Positions 12,301 through 22,729 are shown, numbered from the stretch's first letter. The stretch: 64,000 bases of DNA from Enoplolaimus lenunculus (GCA_030248215.1 JASANG010000174.1:124001-188000), one strand, 5' to 3'. Numbers and translations are program-made. The notes: generated by a model not told the origin, from the letters alone.

Positions 12301-14420
12301 CAACAGCGGCGTAGCCATGATGTCATTCCGGAAGTGTATAGCATCATGTAAAAACAATTGTTTTAACTTGCAGGTTCGATAAATTTATTGTGAAATATGT
12401 TTAGGGTTGCACTATACTTCACTGTGCCAGACGCCCGGCGTGCCGACTCACGCCGCGCCGCCCGAGGCACACGGCAATTATTTAATAAAAAATTTTTGCT
12501 TTGCGACCTGACGGCGTTCGGCGGCGAGCGGCGAGTACACTGCAAATTCAGTGAATCGAATTTGACACTGGCGAAGTCGAATTTTGACGCAGTTTGTGTA
12601 GTCAGGAAAAACCTATTTCGGAGAGAGTCAATTTGACTCACCCTTTTTTTACAGTGTGTAGCGCACCCCTGAATGTGCTTGTTTCTGATCTATGCAGAAA
12701 TTTCAGACAACAGATATATCGCCTCTTATATACGCCCCTTGTAAAATGGTAATAATTTACCTGGAACAGTGCAGCATATGGCTTGTATACGTACAGCTGA
12801 TAATCGCTAAAACTGGTTTAAATATATATTTTTAGGCGATTGAACTAAACCGCAAGTGTCTCGAAATTGCAAAAGCAATCGGTAACAAAGTAAGTTGAGC
12901 ATTTGAACTTTGAAATTTTAATTTAGTTTCGTCGTGATTCAACACTGCCATTGAGTTTAAAAGAAACAAATTCTCTCATTTTTATTTAATTTTATGCAAT
13001 CCAGTGCGTAGCGTTCTACAAAAAATTTTGGCCACTGTACAGAACAGGGCTGTAACAGTAGTATAAGCATGTTCGTAAGTTTAAGCCTAATATCTTAAGC
13101 CTAAACGTAAAAATGAGCTTATACCTAAGCTTAAGCGGAAACCTACGTCTAAACAAAAATAAACTAGTCCAAAGCTTAAGCTTACTATTCTATTGCAGTC
13201 CCACGGAAAACCGTTAGAGCAAGCTCAAGATTTCGACTAATTTTTTTTTACTTAGGCTTAGGCTTCAGGTACAAGCTCATTCTTACGCTTAGGCTTAGGC
13301 TTAGGCTTACGATTAGGAATATGTTTATGCTACTGTTACGTCCCTGTTCGATACATTGGCCCATGATGGTTTCAGTTTGGCCAAATGAAGTGCCACATGC
13401 GACTGCAACAACTGCATTCAACACTGATCGACGAAGATGCCGAAGAAAGCGATCGCATTGCAATGACTCAGCTGATACGTGAAACGGAAACATTTTGCAA
13501 TTTTTGTGGACAACGCTATGCAGTCAGTTGCGGCGAAATGCGCTCACTGCAAGCGTTGCCGTGTTCACATATCTTCCACGAACGGTAAGACTTCGAGCCA
13601 GGTCTGCCAGTAATGCCAGGGTAGGCTGAGACAGGAACGTTCTTGCTTCAATGCGTTTTACAAGTGATATGAAAATAAAAATCACTTGCTGTGTTCACAT
13701 ATCTTCCACGGTCAACAAAGTGCTGTCAAATAAATATATCTAAAGTGGCCAATGTATAGAACAGGGTCGGAACGTTTTCATGCGGGGCGGTATTAATAGA
13801 GTCAGCTTACGCTTTATACTAACTTTTTTGTCTACGCTTATTCTTAGGCTTAGGAATACGCTCAACCTCTGGTAACCGGCCGATTCGGAATCGGATAAGT
13901 TCCAAATTCAAGAAGAAAATATTCGCCTGATTTCTGTCTTCAACTGAATTTTCACGTTTTCGTCGTTGTTGTTGTTGTAAATAGTTTAAACTGTTTTCCA
14001 TGGTTTCAATATCACTGAATATTTTAAATTAACTTTCTTTAATTTGAACACTGGACGAATTGGCTTGGGTGTTTGTCATTCAATTAACTCGAGTTTTCGC
14101 TGTTTTTCAGCTTAAATCTCTGTGAAAAATTTTCAGAACTCACAACGCTTGGCTTTAGACATATTTCATGTTTGTTTTTCAAATGGTGATTTTTTGCTTC
14201 CAGCTGCCTCACCGAATACTTAAAATCCGCTCGTAGTCCATCAGACATCGAGTGCCCAAAATGTGTCGCAAAGGCGTCGTCATCCGCCACAGCGTCGCTA
14301 AACGCGATGTCATTGCCTGCAGCTCCGTTTGAGCAAGGCGCATCAGTAACTACGCCAAAATATCATCCTAGTCCTTCGCTGTCATATCGTCGAAGACACG
14401 ACGGCGAACAATGGCTCTAG
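9322..14420 (+). CDS. RAPSN: Rapsyn (43-kDa acetylcholine-receptor-associated protein), six coding exons, complete
   Basis: Exons 9322-10008, 10897-10998, 11582-11722, 12836-12889, 13376-13584 and 14204-14420 join into 470 codons including the stop. Every intron starts GT and ends AG; phases are 0,0,0,0,2. The product aligns with vertebrate rapsyn from the first residue: it starts MGQ (Gly2 is the known myristoylation site), carries TPR-type helices over about residues 5-345 (for example YLNLARANEKLCEYYKAIAY), and ends in a RING-H2 with C369-x2-C372, C391-x-H393, H396-x2-C399 and C415-P-x-C418. Known role of the family: cytoplasmic peripheral membrane protein that self-associates through TPRs, clusters nicotinic receptors at synapses, and has RING-linked E3 ligase activity. 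Vertebrate rapsyn is about 412 residues; the extra length here is a longer RING loop and a C-terminal tail of about 50 residues after CPKC. The start at 9322 was chosen for MGQ. The frame is open upstream, so an extended form is possible. Confidence 0.93.
10009..10896 (+). other. Rapsyn intron 1, with repeated copies of the exon 1 splice donor
   Basis: The intron starts GTAAAAGT and ends TTTTAG. A segment containing the end of exon 1 and its donor (ATGTCAGGTAAAAGTTT) occurs at 10002-10018 and again starting at 10063 and 10130, the first two separated by a purine-rich A/G tract. A fragment with G-rich motifs typical of the dispersed repeats lies at about 10690-10830. No other gene is seen. Confidence 0.75.
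11238..11469 (+). mobile_element. Family A MITE (A3) in rapsyn intron 2
   Basis: The left end is GCCGATGTATAGAAC; the interior is long CCTAAG runs; the right side has GTTCCGCCCCTGACATG. Near-exact 8-bp flanks GATTACAC/GATTACAA (11229-11236 and 11470-11477). It lies about 110 bases before exon 3. Confidence 0.8.
12019..12215 (-). mobile_element. Family A MITE (A4) in rapsyn intron 3
   Basis: Inverted orientation: GGCCTGTGTAAAGATCAGG to TTCTTTACATTGGCC. The exact 8-bp target duplication is CATTGTCG (12011-12018 and 12216-12223). The interior has GCTTAGGCTTAGG runs. Confidence 0.88.
12403..12537. mobile_element. Family C element in rapsyn intron 3
   Basis: GGTTGCACTATACTTCACTG at the left, GC-rich middle (CGGCGGCGAGCGGCGAG), ending GAGTAC, where a family B element adjoins it. 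Confidence 0.6.
12538..12656. mobile_element. Family B element, half copy
   Basis: Starts CACTGCAAATTCAG and ends TTTTACAGTG. It has the TTTGTGTAGTCAGGAAAAACC and CGGAGAGAGTC blocks of family B but only one arm of the palindrome. Confidence 0.65.
13030..13361. mobile_element. Two family A halves facing outwards, in rapsyn intron 4
   Basis: It opens with GGCCACTGTACAGAACAGGG and closes with CCCTGTTCGATACATTGGCC, so both outer ends are of the same type and inverted. The middle holds a CCTAAG-strand half, then a TTAGGC-strand half. Either two truncated copies or one long foldback. Its right end is only 14 bases from the first base of exon 5. Confidence 0.7.
13688..13711 (+). repeat. Echo of the rapsyn exon 5 end inside intron 5
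   Basis: GTGTTCACATATCTTCCACG, the 20 bases encoding most of the RING CSHIFH motif at 13561-13580, recurs exactly at 13691-13710, 130 bases downstream. The copy lacks the GTAAG donor that follows the true exon. It looks like a small local duplication, not an exon. Confidence 0.75.
13747..13862. mobile_element. Family A fragment in rapsyn intron 5
   Basis: Starts GGCCAATGTATAGAACAGGG, then switches to sequence normally found at the other end (CGGAACGTTTTC), followed by TTAGGC units and no second terminus. Confidence 0.65.
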
Positions 14421-14989
14421 TGGAACGAAACAAACTCCGAGATGGTTAGTCACTTTGCCTGAAGCGTAACCAATCCAAATAGTTTCAGAAGTAACTAAAA
14501 ATAATTATTAACCTAAGTTGCCTGATCATTCATGTCCGTAGTCCTAATAGGCACGACCGAAAACAATGGCTCAAGCGAAACAAAACCAGATGAACAATAC
14601 GGTAACCGTTGGCAAATGCTTAGAAAACTACTGAAAAGTATTTTTCGAACCTGGGACATCAACAACAACATCCAATTGACCAGATAAGTTGCGCAAAGGA
14701 CAAACTCGTAATTGCTACGGATCCAGCGTTTGCCTCTTTTTAGTATTTTTTCATTCGGCTGGCGTGGAAGATGTCAACATTCCGGAACACATCGAAAAGT
14801 AAATAACTCAACATCATTGGCTGGCACATACCTCCGAAATTATGAAACGACAGAATATTATTGGGTATTTCTGTTAGCAACATTTTAAAGCAGAGTTTAA
14901 TGTCGATTAAACTGTAAAATAAAAGTCAGAATCGTTTCCTGTCGTACTGAGAGAATCATGCTGGAAATTAAAAGCGTTTGTTGGTTCCG
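14421..14989. other. Rapsyn 3' flank
   Basis: This is presumed 3' UTR and spacer. It holds the diverged C-terminal echo near 14552 and a possible AATAAA poly(A) signal at about 14918-14923. No other feature was recognised. Confidence 0.4.
14550..14590 (+). repeat. Diverged copy of the rapsyn C-terminal coding end, downstream of the stop
   Basis: The sequence around the stop (CACGACGGCGAACAATGGCTC, then a GAACGAAACAAA-like stretch, about 14396-14440) recurs in diverged form from 14552 (CACGACCGAAAACAATGGCTC, then GCGAAACAAAACC), about 156 bases further on. The bases that make the TAG stop differ in the copy. It is probably a partial tandem duplication in the 3' UTR. Confidence 0.55.
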
Positions 14990-15037
14990 TTGTAATCCCG
15001 CAGAAACACGTTCCGTATCTGATCTTTACATGGGTCG
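14990..15037 (+). mobile_element. Family A right-end fragment
   Basis: Holds CCCGCAGAAACACGTTCCG and CTGATCTTTACATGGG, the right terminus only. Confidence 0.65.
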
Positions 15038-15639
15038 AAAAACATAGATTAAATTTCTTGCGCCTAGTGCAACACAAAATAGACACAAAACGCAAATCCA
15101 AAAAAACAAGAGAAAAAACCTCGCCTGATAAAAAAGCACAACTTAAAAAAAAGGGAATATAATTTTTCATACAAACGAAAAGATACAATACAGAAGGCAG
15201 TTGCAATATTCAACATTGTCTGTGCTCGTAGTCAAAAGTACAATACCAATAATGACATCTATAAGCTCGAATATCCCGCATACGTATTTTGCGGGCAACG
15301 TTACGACATTACTTTGTTTACAATATTTTCGTAGAAAGAAACGTATTCTGCTTAAAGAGAATTTGCATACAGATTGTTGTGCATTCGCTAACTTTTGCGC
15401 ATTGCGCCAAGCCAACCGTGACTAGCCTACGTTAATTTGTGTCGGTAGAAAACGAGAACTAATAGACAACGTGGTGGTTTCATTTTCTTAGTATTTTCGT
15501 TCTTTCACAATTGTCGTGTATGTTAAATCTTTGCGCATAAATTTTAGATCCATTTTGAGTTTATATCTAAGCTATATTGTCAGAATTACTTCTAGACCAC
15601 TATTCTTGATCGAAAATTACATATTGTTCGTTGGTGGTA
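15038..15639. other. Unassigned region
   Basis: No recognised feature. Overlapping open frames on both strands lack splice or family support. Confidence 0.35.
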
Positions 15640-15839
15640 CACTGCAAAAAATCCTGAGTCAAATTGACCCTCTCCGAAATAGGCTTTCCCTGACTACGCA
15701 AACTGAGTCAAAATTCCACTCCGCCTGAGTCAAACTCGACTCAATTTGACTCTGGCGGAGTAGAAATTTGACTAAGTTTGTGTAATCAGGAAAAACCTAT
15801 TTCAAAGAAAGTCAATTTAACTCACCATTTTTTAGAGTG
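15640..15839. mobile_element. Family B foldback MITE
   Basis: CACTGCAAAAAATCCTGAGTC to a near-inverse ending TTTTTAGAGTG, flanked by TA on both sides as in Tc1/mariner elements. Almost the whole element is one imperfect palindrome. TGAGTCA occurs three times. Confidence 0.82.
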
Positions 15840-16221
15840 TAGGTATTATGAAACATTTGAACAGGGGCGTAGTCAGGATTATATTTTGGCAGTGCATAAC
15901 CTCATAAGAACAATCCAAGCTTCTAATAGTGTATATTTATCTCGTTTGTCTATAAACAATTTCAAAACTCGATACGTCCACGCTCGTGCTATAGCTTAGG
16001 TTGCGAGCGCGTTCGAACACATACGTTGAACTCGGATAGAAGAATATTCAACTGAACTTGTGTGTTTTAATTATTATTTAAATACATTTTACAAAGTATT
16101 ATCGTATGCTATTTTGTATTATATTCAATGTTATTTTTTGCTTTTATATACTGCCAGGCCATGGTAAGCCTCGAATAAAATCAAAATATAATATCAGTTA
16201 AACATTCGATCCAACAAACAG
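15840..16221. other. Unassigned spacer
   Basis: Contains AGGGGCGTAGTCAGGAT near 15862, the kind of motif that ends many small DNA transposons, but no second end was found. Confidence 0.35.
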
Positions 16222-16515
16222 CGCTTCAACCTGGAATTGTTAAAGTGTAAAAACATGGACAATGAACATTTCCGTCTTCATAGAATTTTGTCGACGCTGC
16301 AACATTTTTGGTGAATTTAGGCAACTGTACTGGATTTGATTTTAGTCAAAATTGAGCGCATGCAAATTCGCTTCAACCTGGAATTGTTAAAGTGTAAAAA
16401 CATGGACAATGAACATTTCCGTCTTCATAGAATTTTGTCGACGCTGCAACATTTTTGGTGAATTTAGGCAACTGTACTGGATTTGATTTTAGTCAAAATT
16501 GAGCGCATGCAAATT
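16222..16515 (+). repeat. Exact 147-bp tandem duplication
   Basis: Units 16222-16368 and 16369-16515 appear identical by eye, starting CGCTTCAACCTGGAATTG and ending GCGCATGCAAATT. No open frame runs through it. Confidence 0.92.
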
Positions 16516-16574
16516 GAATTTTTCATTTTACATCACGTGTACATGTTGTATAGTGCAGGATGCATAAGTTTAAA

Positions 16575-16779
16575 GGCCCATGTAGAGATGAGGGGCGGAA
16601 CGTTTTTCTGTGGGACTAGTATACAGCACGCTTAAGGTGTAGACTAATTTTTTTGCCTGGCTTTGGCCTAGGCTTAGGCTAATAGACTTAGGAATGTGCT
16701 CATTCCTACGCTTAGGCTTTAGGCTTAGGCTTATGAATATGGTTATAATACTGTTCCGCCCATGTTCTTTACATTGGCC
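16575..16779 (-). mobile_element. Family A MITE (A9)
   Basis: GGCCCATGTAGAGATGAGG to TTCTTTACATTGGCC, with TTAGGC runs inside. The flanks do not show a clear 8-bp duplication. Confidence 0.82.
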
Positions 16780-16902
16780 AGTAATTAAACAATTTCGAGA
16801 ACTATGGAAAAGTGTGTTTAGGAACCCATTGTAATAAATATGATTTTACCTGCTTAGTTGTTAATACTAAACAACCGATGAGTGCCGGATTATCGCCGTT
16901 TG

Positions 16903-17092
16903 CGCCAATGTATAGAACAAGGCCGTAACAGTAGTATAAGCATACTCGTAAGCCTAAGCCTAAGCATAAGTCCAAGCGTAAGCGTAAGAATTAGCTTACA
17001 CCTAAACCTAAGTAAAAAATTAGTCTACAGCTTAACCTTACTCTATTGCAGTCCCGCAGAAAAATGTTCCACCGGTGATCTTTGCATGGGCC
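16903..17092 (+). mobile_element. Family A MITE (A10)
   Basis: CGCCAATGTATAGAACAAGG to TCTTTGCATGGGCC. Flanks GCCGTTTG/GCAGTTTG match in 7 of 8 positions. Confidence 0.82.
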
Positions 17093-17162
17093 GCAGTTTG
17101 TTTTCGAAGTTCAAACGAATTGTTCTTTTTCAAAACTTAAACGAAATACAGCACTAATCTGA

Positions 17163-17350
17163 GCAGCGGCGGATCAATAATTTATGACAGTGGTGGTGCG
17201 GGCTAGCAAAAGATATGAAACGCTATTTTTACTGCATGCTATATAATTGCTAAATTTCTGAGGGATAAAAATTGTAAAGTAGAGACGACATTACCATATT
17301 GTCAACAAAATTTTCGGACAGAGGAAGTGTGCGCAGCCACGCACCCTCTG
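17163..17350. mobile_element. Family F element, truncated
   Basis: Starts GCAGCGGCGGATCAATAAT and shares GATATGAAACGC, TGCATGCTATATAAT and AAAATTGTAAAGTAGA with the copy at 53208. No inverse end is visible. Confidence 0.6.
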
Positions 17351-17806
17351 AATTTGCTTGGATCTGAAGCCAAAGTTTAAAATCTTATTAGTTTGTGTTC
17401 TAGATACCACTCGAGCCTTAATATTCTATTTCTAAGCCTTCAATTATATATTAATTTCAAATTCTTTTTATCGTTTAGCGGCCACAAAAATGACTTAAAG
17501 TATGTTTGGTTTCTTTACGTTACAAATTGCTTGTAAGCTTTAACAGCCTCGAAGAAAAAGTTCTTTCTCAGAATAACGTTTAAAAAAGTGGTATTAAGCT
17601 GTTTTAGCGATCAGCAATAAACTGAGTTGAATTTTATTAAACTTGGACTGTCCCGTTGATTGAAAATACATTTTAACGACCTCTGATCTATAGTTTCTCA
17701 AAAGCGCAGTGGTAAATTTCATTCTGATAATGAACCCAAAGCTGAATTCTATCAAGCGTTGAAGTGAATATATCATAAACTTGAAACGTTTGTGCGTCTT
17801 TGAACA
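17351..17806. other. 5' flank of the MARVEL-type gene
   Basis: No core promoter motif could be assigned with confidence. The ATG at 17807 sits in a reasonable AACAATG context. An upstream noncoding exon cannot be ruled out. Confidence 0.3.
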
Positions 17807-20800
17807 ATGCCGGCCGCTACAAAGCAGCCAAAGAAAGCCGCCGCCGTCACTTCGCCGCCAAAGGACCACCACAAACCGTCGGCTAAAGTTCATCCTGAAA
17901 AACATGGTCTCAAACTGGTAAAAGTGGCCAAAACGAAAAAAATCGACCAAAAAGCGTCCGATGACAAATCAGGCAAATTGCAAATTGGATGCAGGAAATG
18001 TAGCAATTGTCGATATTTGGTGACAAAAGGTGGCGCACTGCGTATGATTCAAATTGTGAGTTTTTAGGTTTTACAATTTAAATATTTTAAAAAATTAAGA
18101 GGAAATTTATCACCTTCATAAAGCTACTCCCTCAGCTGAGTGGTACGATGAAACGACATAAATTACGTGCGCACAGGGTTGCACGATACCCGCGGGTACC
18201 TGCGAGTAAACGCGGCCGGGTCAGGAAAATTGGTCCATGTAACGATCAGGGGCGGAGCGTTTTTCTGTGGGACAAGAATAGAGTAAGCTAAAGCTTAGAC
18301 TAATTATTTTGCTTGGCTTAGGCTTAGGCTTTAGGCTCAGGAATATGCTCATTCTTGCGCTTAGGCTTAGGCTTAGGCTGAAGAATATGCTTATAATACT
18401 GTTCAACCCCTGTTCTTTACATTGGCCTAAAAGTTTAACGCGGGTAAATCCGCGGGTGAAGAATTTCAAAACGCGAGTAAAAATTTGTGACATTAGATAC
18501 TTGGTCGTTTCAAAATAAATTAGTTTCAACTTTAATTTTATATTTTTATAGCAGATTTAGAGGTAGGGGCCAAACAACACGTACCCCCCATTCTGCACCA
18601 GTGATCAGACGGCACCATTGACAAATTATTCCACGCCTTTTGGTTTTGGTACCTAGTTGTGAAGGAAGTTATAGAGCTGTGAAACTTTTTATTTTAGGGA
18701 CCACTCAGACCTGTTTAAACGGCGATTCCGCACAGGACTTCAAAAGTACAATCAATATATGAACTTAGAAGTTACCAAAATTGACCGATTTCAAGGCCAA
18801 TGTATCGAACAGGGGCGGAACAATAGTATAAGCGTATTCCAAAGCTTAAGCCTAAGCCTAAGGCTAAAACCTAAGCGTAAGAATGAATTAATTCCTAAAC
18901 CTAACCCTAAGCCTTAAGCCACGCAAAACAATTAGTTAAAGATTAAGATTGCTCTATTCTAGTCCCGCAGAAAAACGTTGCGCCACTGATCTTTTACAAG
19001 GGCTGATTTCAGTATGTTGCGAAATTTTTTTCATTTCAACAAAATTGACTGTCCGCGAAGAGTTTATTTATATGCACCAAATGATTATCCCTGGCTCCAC
19101 TCGACATCTATTTGGTTTTAGGTTATTGACCTGATTTGCCTGATTTGCGTATGCGTTCCACGATGTTCGATAATGAATCTTGATTTTGGTGGATTTAACG
19201 TAGAGTTGTTTATTCAAATTACGGCTGCGTTCTCGTTCGCTAAAACGTCCACTGCACTTGCATTATACTTGTTTGACTATCCGCGTACACACAATATAAT
19301 GTGCCCGTTACTCTGGGTAAGAATGCTTTCGGTCTGGGTAGGGAACCGGGACTTCAGAGCTTTTTAACTATTAAGCAGCTGAAAAAGTGAGCATACAGAG
19401 CGGGATCAAATTAGCGGCGTTAGGATTTCGAGGTAAACGGTCTACCGCTGCGCCTCATAGCCCGCCTTTCCAACTGCTTCTATCGTCGACTATACGTTAA
19501 CCGTGTGTTGCTGGCCAGAATAATACGTACAGTGCACTGCACTACATTGCATGTGCATTTAAAACGAACAAGCATGTCTCAATGCTTACAATTTCGTCTC
19601 TTGTATAGTTTATTTTGGAAGCTTACGCCTAAGCTAATTCCAGCCAAAATCTAAAAGTAATCGCAAACTCAAGTTTATTAGTAACATTTAAAAGATATGG
19701 AATAACAATTTTTCAGCAGGGTTTTCGGCCCATAAAGCAGTTGACGTACTGACTTGGCATCGTTCGGTGACTGCAGTTATATGCAATTCAAACTGAAAAG
19801 TTCCCTTTCGGCTACTTGAAACTTGCCAGCGAAAACAATTGTTTTGAAATATGATTTTTACTATTTTTCTCCCAATTTGAAAAGCCAAACCTTTAGAATA
19901 CGCTTGAATTTAAGCCTAAGTCTAAGTAGTAGCCTAAGTAAATAGGCCTATGTAATACCAAAATCTCAAAATTCACTAACTGTTTGGGTTTGTACAAGAC
20001 TCAAATTACCGTTGAAATGTTTTTCGTTGTTTTACATGCAAGGCTGAAAATTTTCTAGAGGGGCCAAAAAATTCTCCACGGAGGGCTGAGCCCCCTGGCA
20101 TCCTCTTGGCTACGGGCCCAGAGCCAAGTCTCAGACCAATAGAAAAACTTCAATGAAATCAACCAAAGAAGTATATTATTAATGTTACTTTAATATTTAT
20201 TTAAAAATTGTATAAATTTCAAATAGGAAGTGATATTCAGCGTTGTTTGGATTATTATGAACGCAGCCTCGGGTGTTTTGTGCATAATGGGACTTCTTCG
20301 ATTTCCATCACACGCTCATCCGATATGCCAATCGTCTGAAACTCGTGTATCTTACGGCATTGCAATGGTAAAACATATTTTTAATGGAGTACCGTGTTTT
20401 ATTAGATATGAATATAATATAGTCGTCCAATTTTGCGCAATGTCCAAAAGTGTTAGCGAATGCACAAAAATCTGTACGTATAGTTTCTACAACAATGCCG
20501 TCTATGCAAAGGTGTAGTTAGTGGGGGCAAGGTTGGAAAAATTTCATTTTTGACTAAATTGAAATAAGGATGTCATGTGCGTTTCAGTCACACACACTAT
20601 TTGTTGATGTTTTCCTATTAACTGAACCGACATTACTTTAGTGGTACACGGTTTTTGTACCGTGTATTTTGATTAAAACGGTTGTATAACCAACACACGC
20701 AGTGTATTGGGAGTTTCATTGATTATCGCTGTTTACAAATAACGGCAATTCATTGCATTATCTATCCTGGATGAGGTAAGAGTGATATTTTATATAGAAA

Positions 20801-22729
20801 GGCAAGAAATAACATTGTTCAACTACTATGTTAGATAGTGGTGGGTAACGGATGTTACAAACGTCAACCCATGTTACTTTTAGTGGAGCTCTGCTGGCCG
20901 GTTGCTCACAAGATCGCAGTAGAGAAGGCTTTAATGTTAAGAATATTGTTTTGTTTGCTTAGCTTAAGCTTGTCTTGGGCTTTTAGAATTCCGTTTTAAA
21001 ACGAGTTCCGATTCCTATTTCGATTGCTCAATCTGTTGTCACAAAAATTTGTAGATTTGATTCCGATTCTGGTCTAATCCAGTTCCGTTTTGCATCCTTC
21101 TGAACATGCTAATTGATAAAAATTGATTAACACACTATTTTTGTTTGCCCTTCCCCCAAAACAAAAATCCTGACTCCGCCCATGCGTCTATGTGCCATGG
21201 AACTATTGTAAACAATGCATGCTGGAAATTTGCCCAAAATACGTATATGGAGAACTCCAACTTCATTATATAGATATCTATCATAAAACAGGGTTAACGC
21301 AGTTAAACTCGTTATATTTGAAAGCTGTTTAAGCGATGCTTTTTATTGATCTGTGAACATAACTACGTTACTTGGTAACATAAATTTGCCAAAAAAACCA
21401 GTGAAATAAAATTAATTTAGCAACATTTATTAATCGGTCGACACTTTTTTACTTTTTTACAGAACTAAAACGTGGATTGGACAACTTTTCAGTACATTTT
21501 TTGTTGTCAATTTAAACGATGTTTTAACCCTTTAACGAATAGAGTATACTATGAGCAACTAAATACAAATAATATATGAGCAACACAGACACTGTGAGCA
21601 GTGTTTAATAAATTTAACATATATGTGCAGTCCCAAATCTCTACAAGGCGTGAGGAGCCTCCTCGGGCTCGAGCGTCAAGCTCCTATAGCTGAGTGGTCA
21701 TCGTAAACGCGTTCCACCCGAAAGACTGGGGATCAAATCTTACCTTGAGAGTGTATCTCATATGAAATTAAAAATATTCATGTGAGAAAGGGTTAAAATA
21801 GAACGCGCTCTGTAGTAGTGACATTTTTGTTATCTATTCAAGGGGCTGCCACCCTCTGAGCCTCCGGCAATTTGTAGCGACCATAAGTAGCATCAAGCAA
21901 TTTTCAAACTAAAATATACTTCATTAGAAATTGGGACTGTTTCTACAGTTGCACATCATTAGAAACCTTTGTAATTTAGAAATAAGCGGATAGTAAAAAT
22001 TCGAAAATATTTGCTAACCAGTTTATAAATAAAATTATGAGCATACCATAAGTGGTATTGCGGTTTATTTTATACCGAACGGGAAACGGAAAAGGAACAG
22101 ATTTTTCGCCCCAATTGGAAACAGATATGTTTCGTTATATTTCAGTTTATGATGGGTTTTTTTCGTGAACGTTTTGTAACTTTTTTGACTTGATGTTCGC
22201 TTGAGTATACCGTTTGGATCTCAGAAATGTTACATTATTTAGCTAAAAGCGACTGTGTTTCTTTAAATAGTTGTTTTTAATTTCTAAGCAAGGTTGACCG
22301 ACGTAACTTTGAGGGCCGTTCCGTTTTTTAGGTGGCACTGCAAAAAAGTTTAAGTAAACTTTTTTCAACGCTTTATGCTTAGGCTTAGGTTTAGTCTTTT
22401 AGCAATTTTCTTAATATACAGTTGCGGCCGTAAAAGTATCCTTTGTACTGCGTTTGGTTTCTCATCGCTTCGCTCGCTACGCTGGTTGCTCCCCCCACGT
22501 GTCGTCGGTTTCGTTGCTGCATTTCAGATTGAACGATATTCTGCGATGCATAGTTGCCATTTTTAGTTTTCAGTTCAATTTCTCAAATTTAAGAATAATT
22601 GTATTTTTGTAGGCTTGTTTCTTTGTATCAGCGATTCTGTACTGCGGTCGAACATTCTTAGTAGCAGGTGATTTCAACGCCGAAAAAATGAATCGCTCAA
22701 ACAAAGAACACCGCTGTTTTGTAATATGA
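17807..22729 (+). CDS. MARVEL-type four-transmembrane protein (MAL/plasmolipin/CMTM-like), four exons
   Basis: Exons 17807-18055, 19122-19316, 20227-20367 and 22613-22729 join into 234 codons including the stop. All introns are phase 0 with GT..AG ends (donors GTGAGT, GTAAGA, GTAAAA; acceptors TTTTAG, AAATAG, TTGTAG). The 233-residue product has a Lys/Pro/Ala-rich N-terminus (1-60), a cysteine cluster C62-x2-C65-x2-C68, then membrane segments at about 78-97 (LRMIQIVIDLICLICVCVP), 111-134, 149-172 and 193-213 (ending YCGRTFLVAG), and a short polar tail. Four segments, short loops and an aromatic final helix resemble plasmolipin and MAL, which organise membrane domains and vesicle traffic. Splicing exon 1 to exon 2 completes the first membrane segment exactly, which supports the model. 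Which MARVEL subfamily it belongs to is not resolved, and other tetraspanning families remain possible. Confidence 0.72.
18170..18495. mobile_element. Family K element carrying a nested family A copy
   Basis: The outer part starts CAGGGTTGCACGATACCCG and has GCGGGTAAATCCGCGGG after the insertion, matching the copy at 34240. Family A sits at 18232-18427. The outer right end is unclear. All lies in intron 1 of the MARVEL-type gene. Confidence 0.6.
18232..18427 (-). mobile_element. Family A MITE (A11), nested
   Basis: GGTCCATGTAACGATCAGG to TTCTTTACATTGGCC with TTAGGC runs. Flanks GGAAAATT/TAAAAGTT agree in 5 of 8 positions. Confidence 0.82.
18795..19004 (+). mobile_element. Family A MITE (A12) in MARVEL-gene intron 1
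   Basis: GGCCAATGTATCGAACAGG to CTGATCTTTTACAAGGGCT. Flanks GATTTCAA/GATTTCAG (18787-18794 and 19005-19012) match in 7 of 8. It ends 117 bases before exon 2. Confidence 0.85.
19392..19466 (-). repeat. tRNA-like sequence (SINE head or relic) in MARVEL-gene intron 2
   Basis: On the - strand, GGCGCAGCGGTAGACC resembles an A box and TTTGATCCCGC a B box, at a tRNA-like spacing. No good acceptor or anticodon stem could be drawn, so a functional tRNA is unlikely. Confidence 0.35.
20036..20119 (+). mobile_element. Family E right-half fragment
   Basis: Holds GGCTGAAAATTTTCTAGAGG, GGGCTGAGCCCC and TTGGCTACGGGCCC in MARVEL-gene intron 2; the left end is missing. Confidence 0.6.
20368..22612 (+). other. 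Intron 3 of the MARVEL-type gene
   Basis: Apart from a GATTCC-rich family D-like stretch (20985-21095) and the SINE-like repeat at 21535-21835, nothing is recognised. TTAGGC units occur at 22378-22396. Confidence 0.6.
21535..21835 (+). mobile_element. tRNA-derived SINE-like repeat, copy 1
   Basis: At about 21678-21752 there is a tRNA-like block with A box TAGCTGAGTGGT and B-box-like GGGATCAAATCTT. It is followed by AAAATATTCATGTGAGAAA, shared with copies at 36663 and 44440. Homology with the 44440 copy also extends upstream (GAGCAACTAAATACAAATAA), so the tRNA-like block is internal to a longer unit. Pol III-driven retroposition is the inferred origin. Confidence 0.62.
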
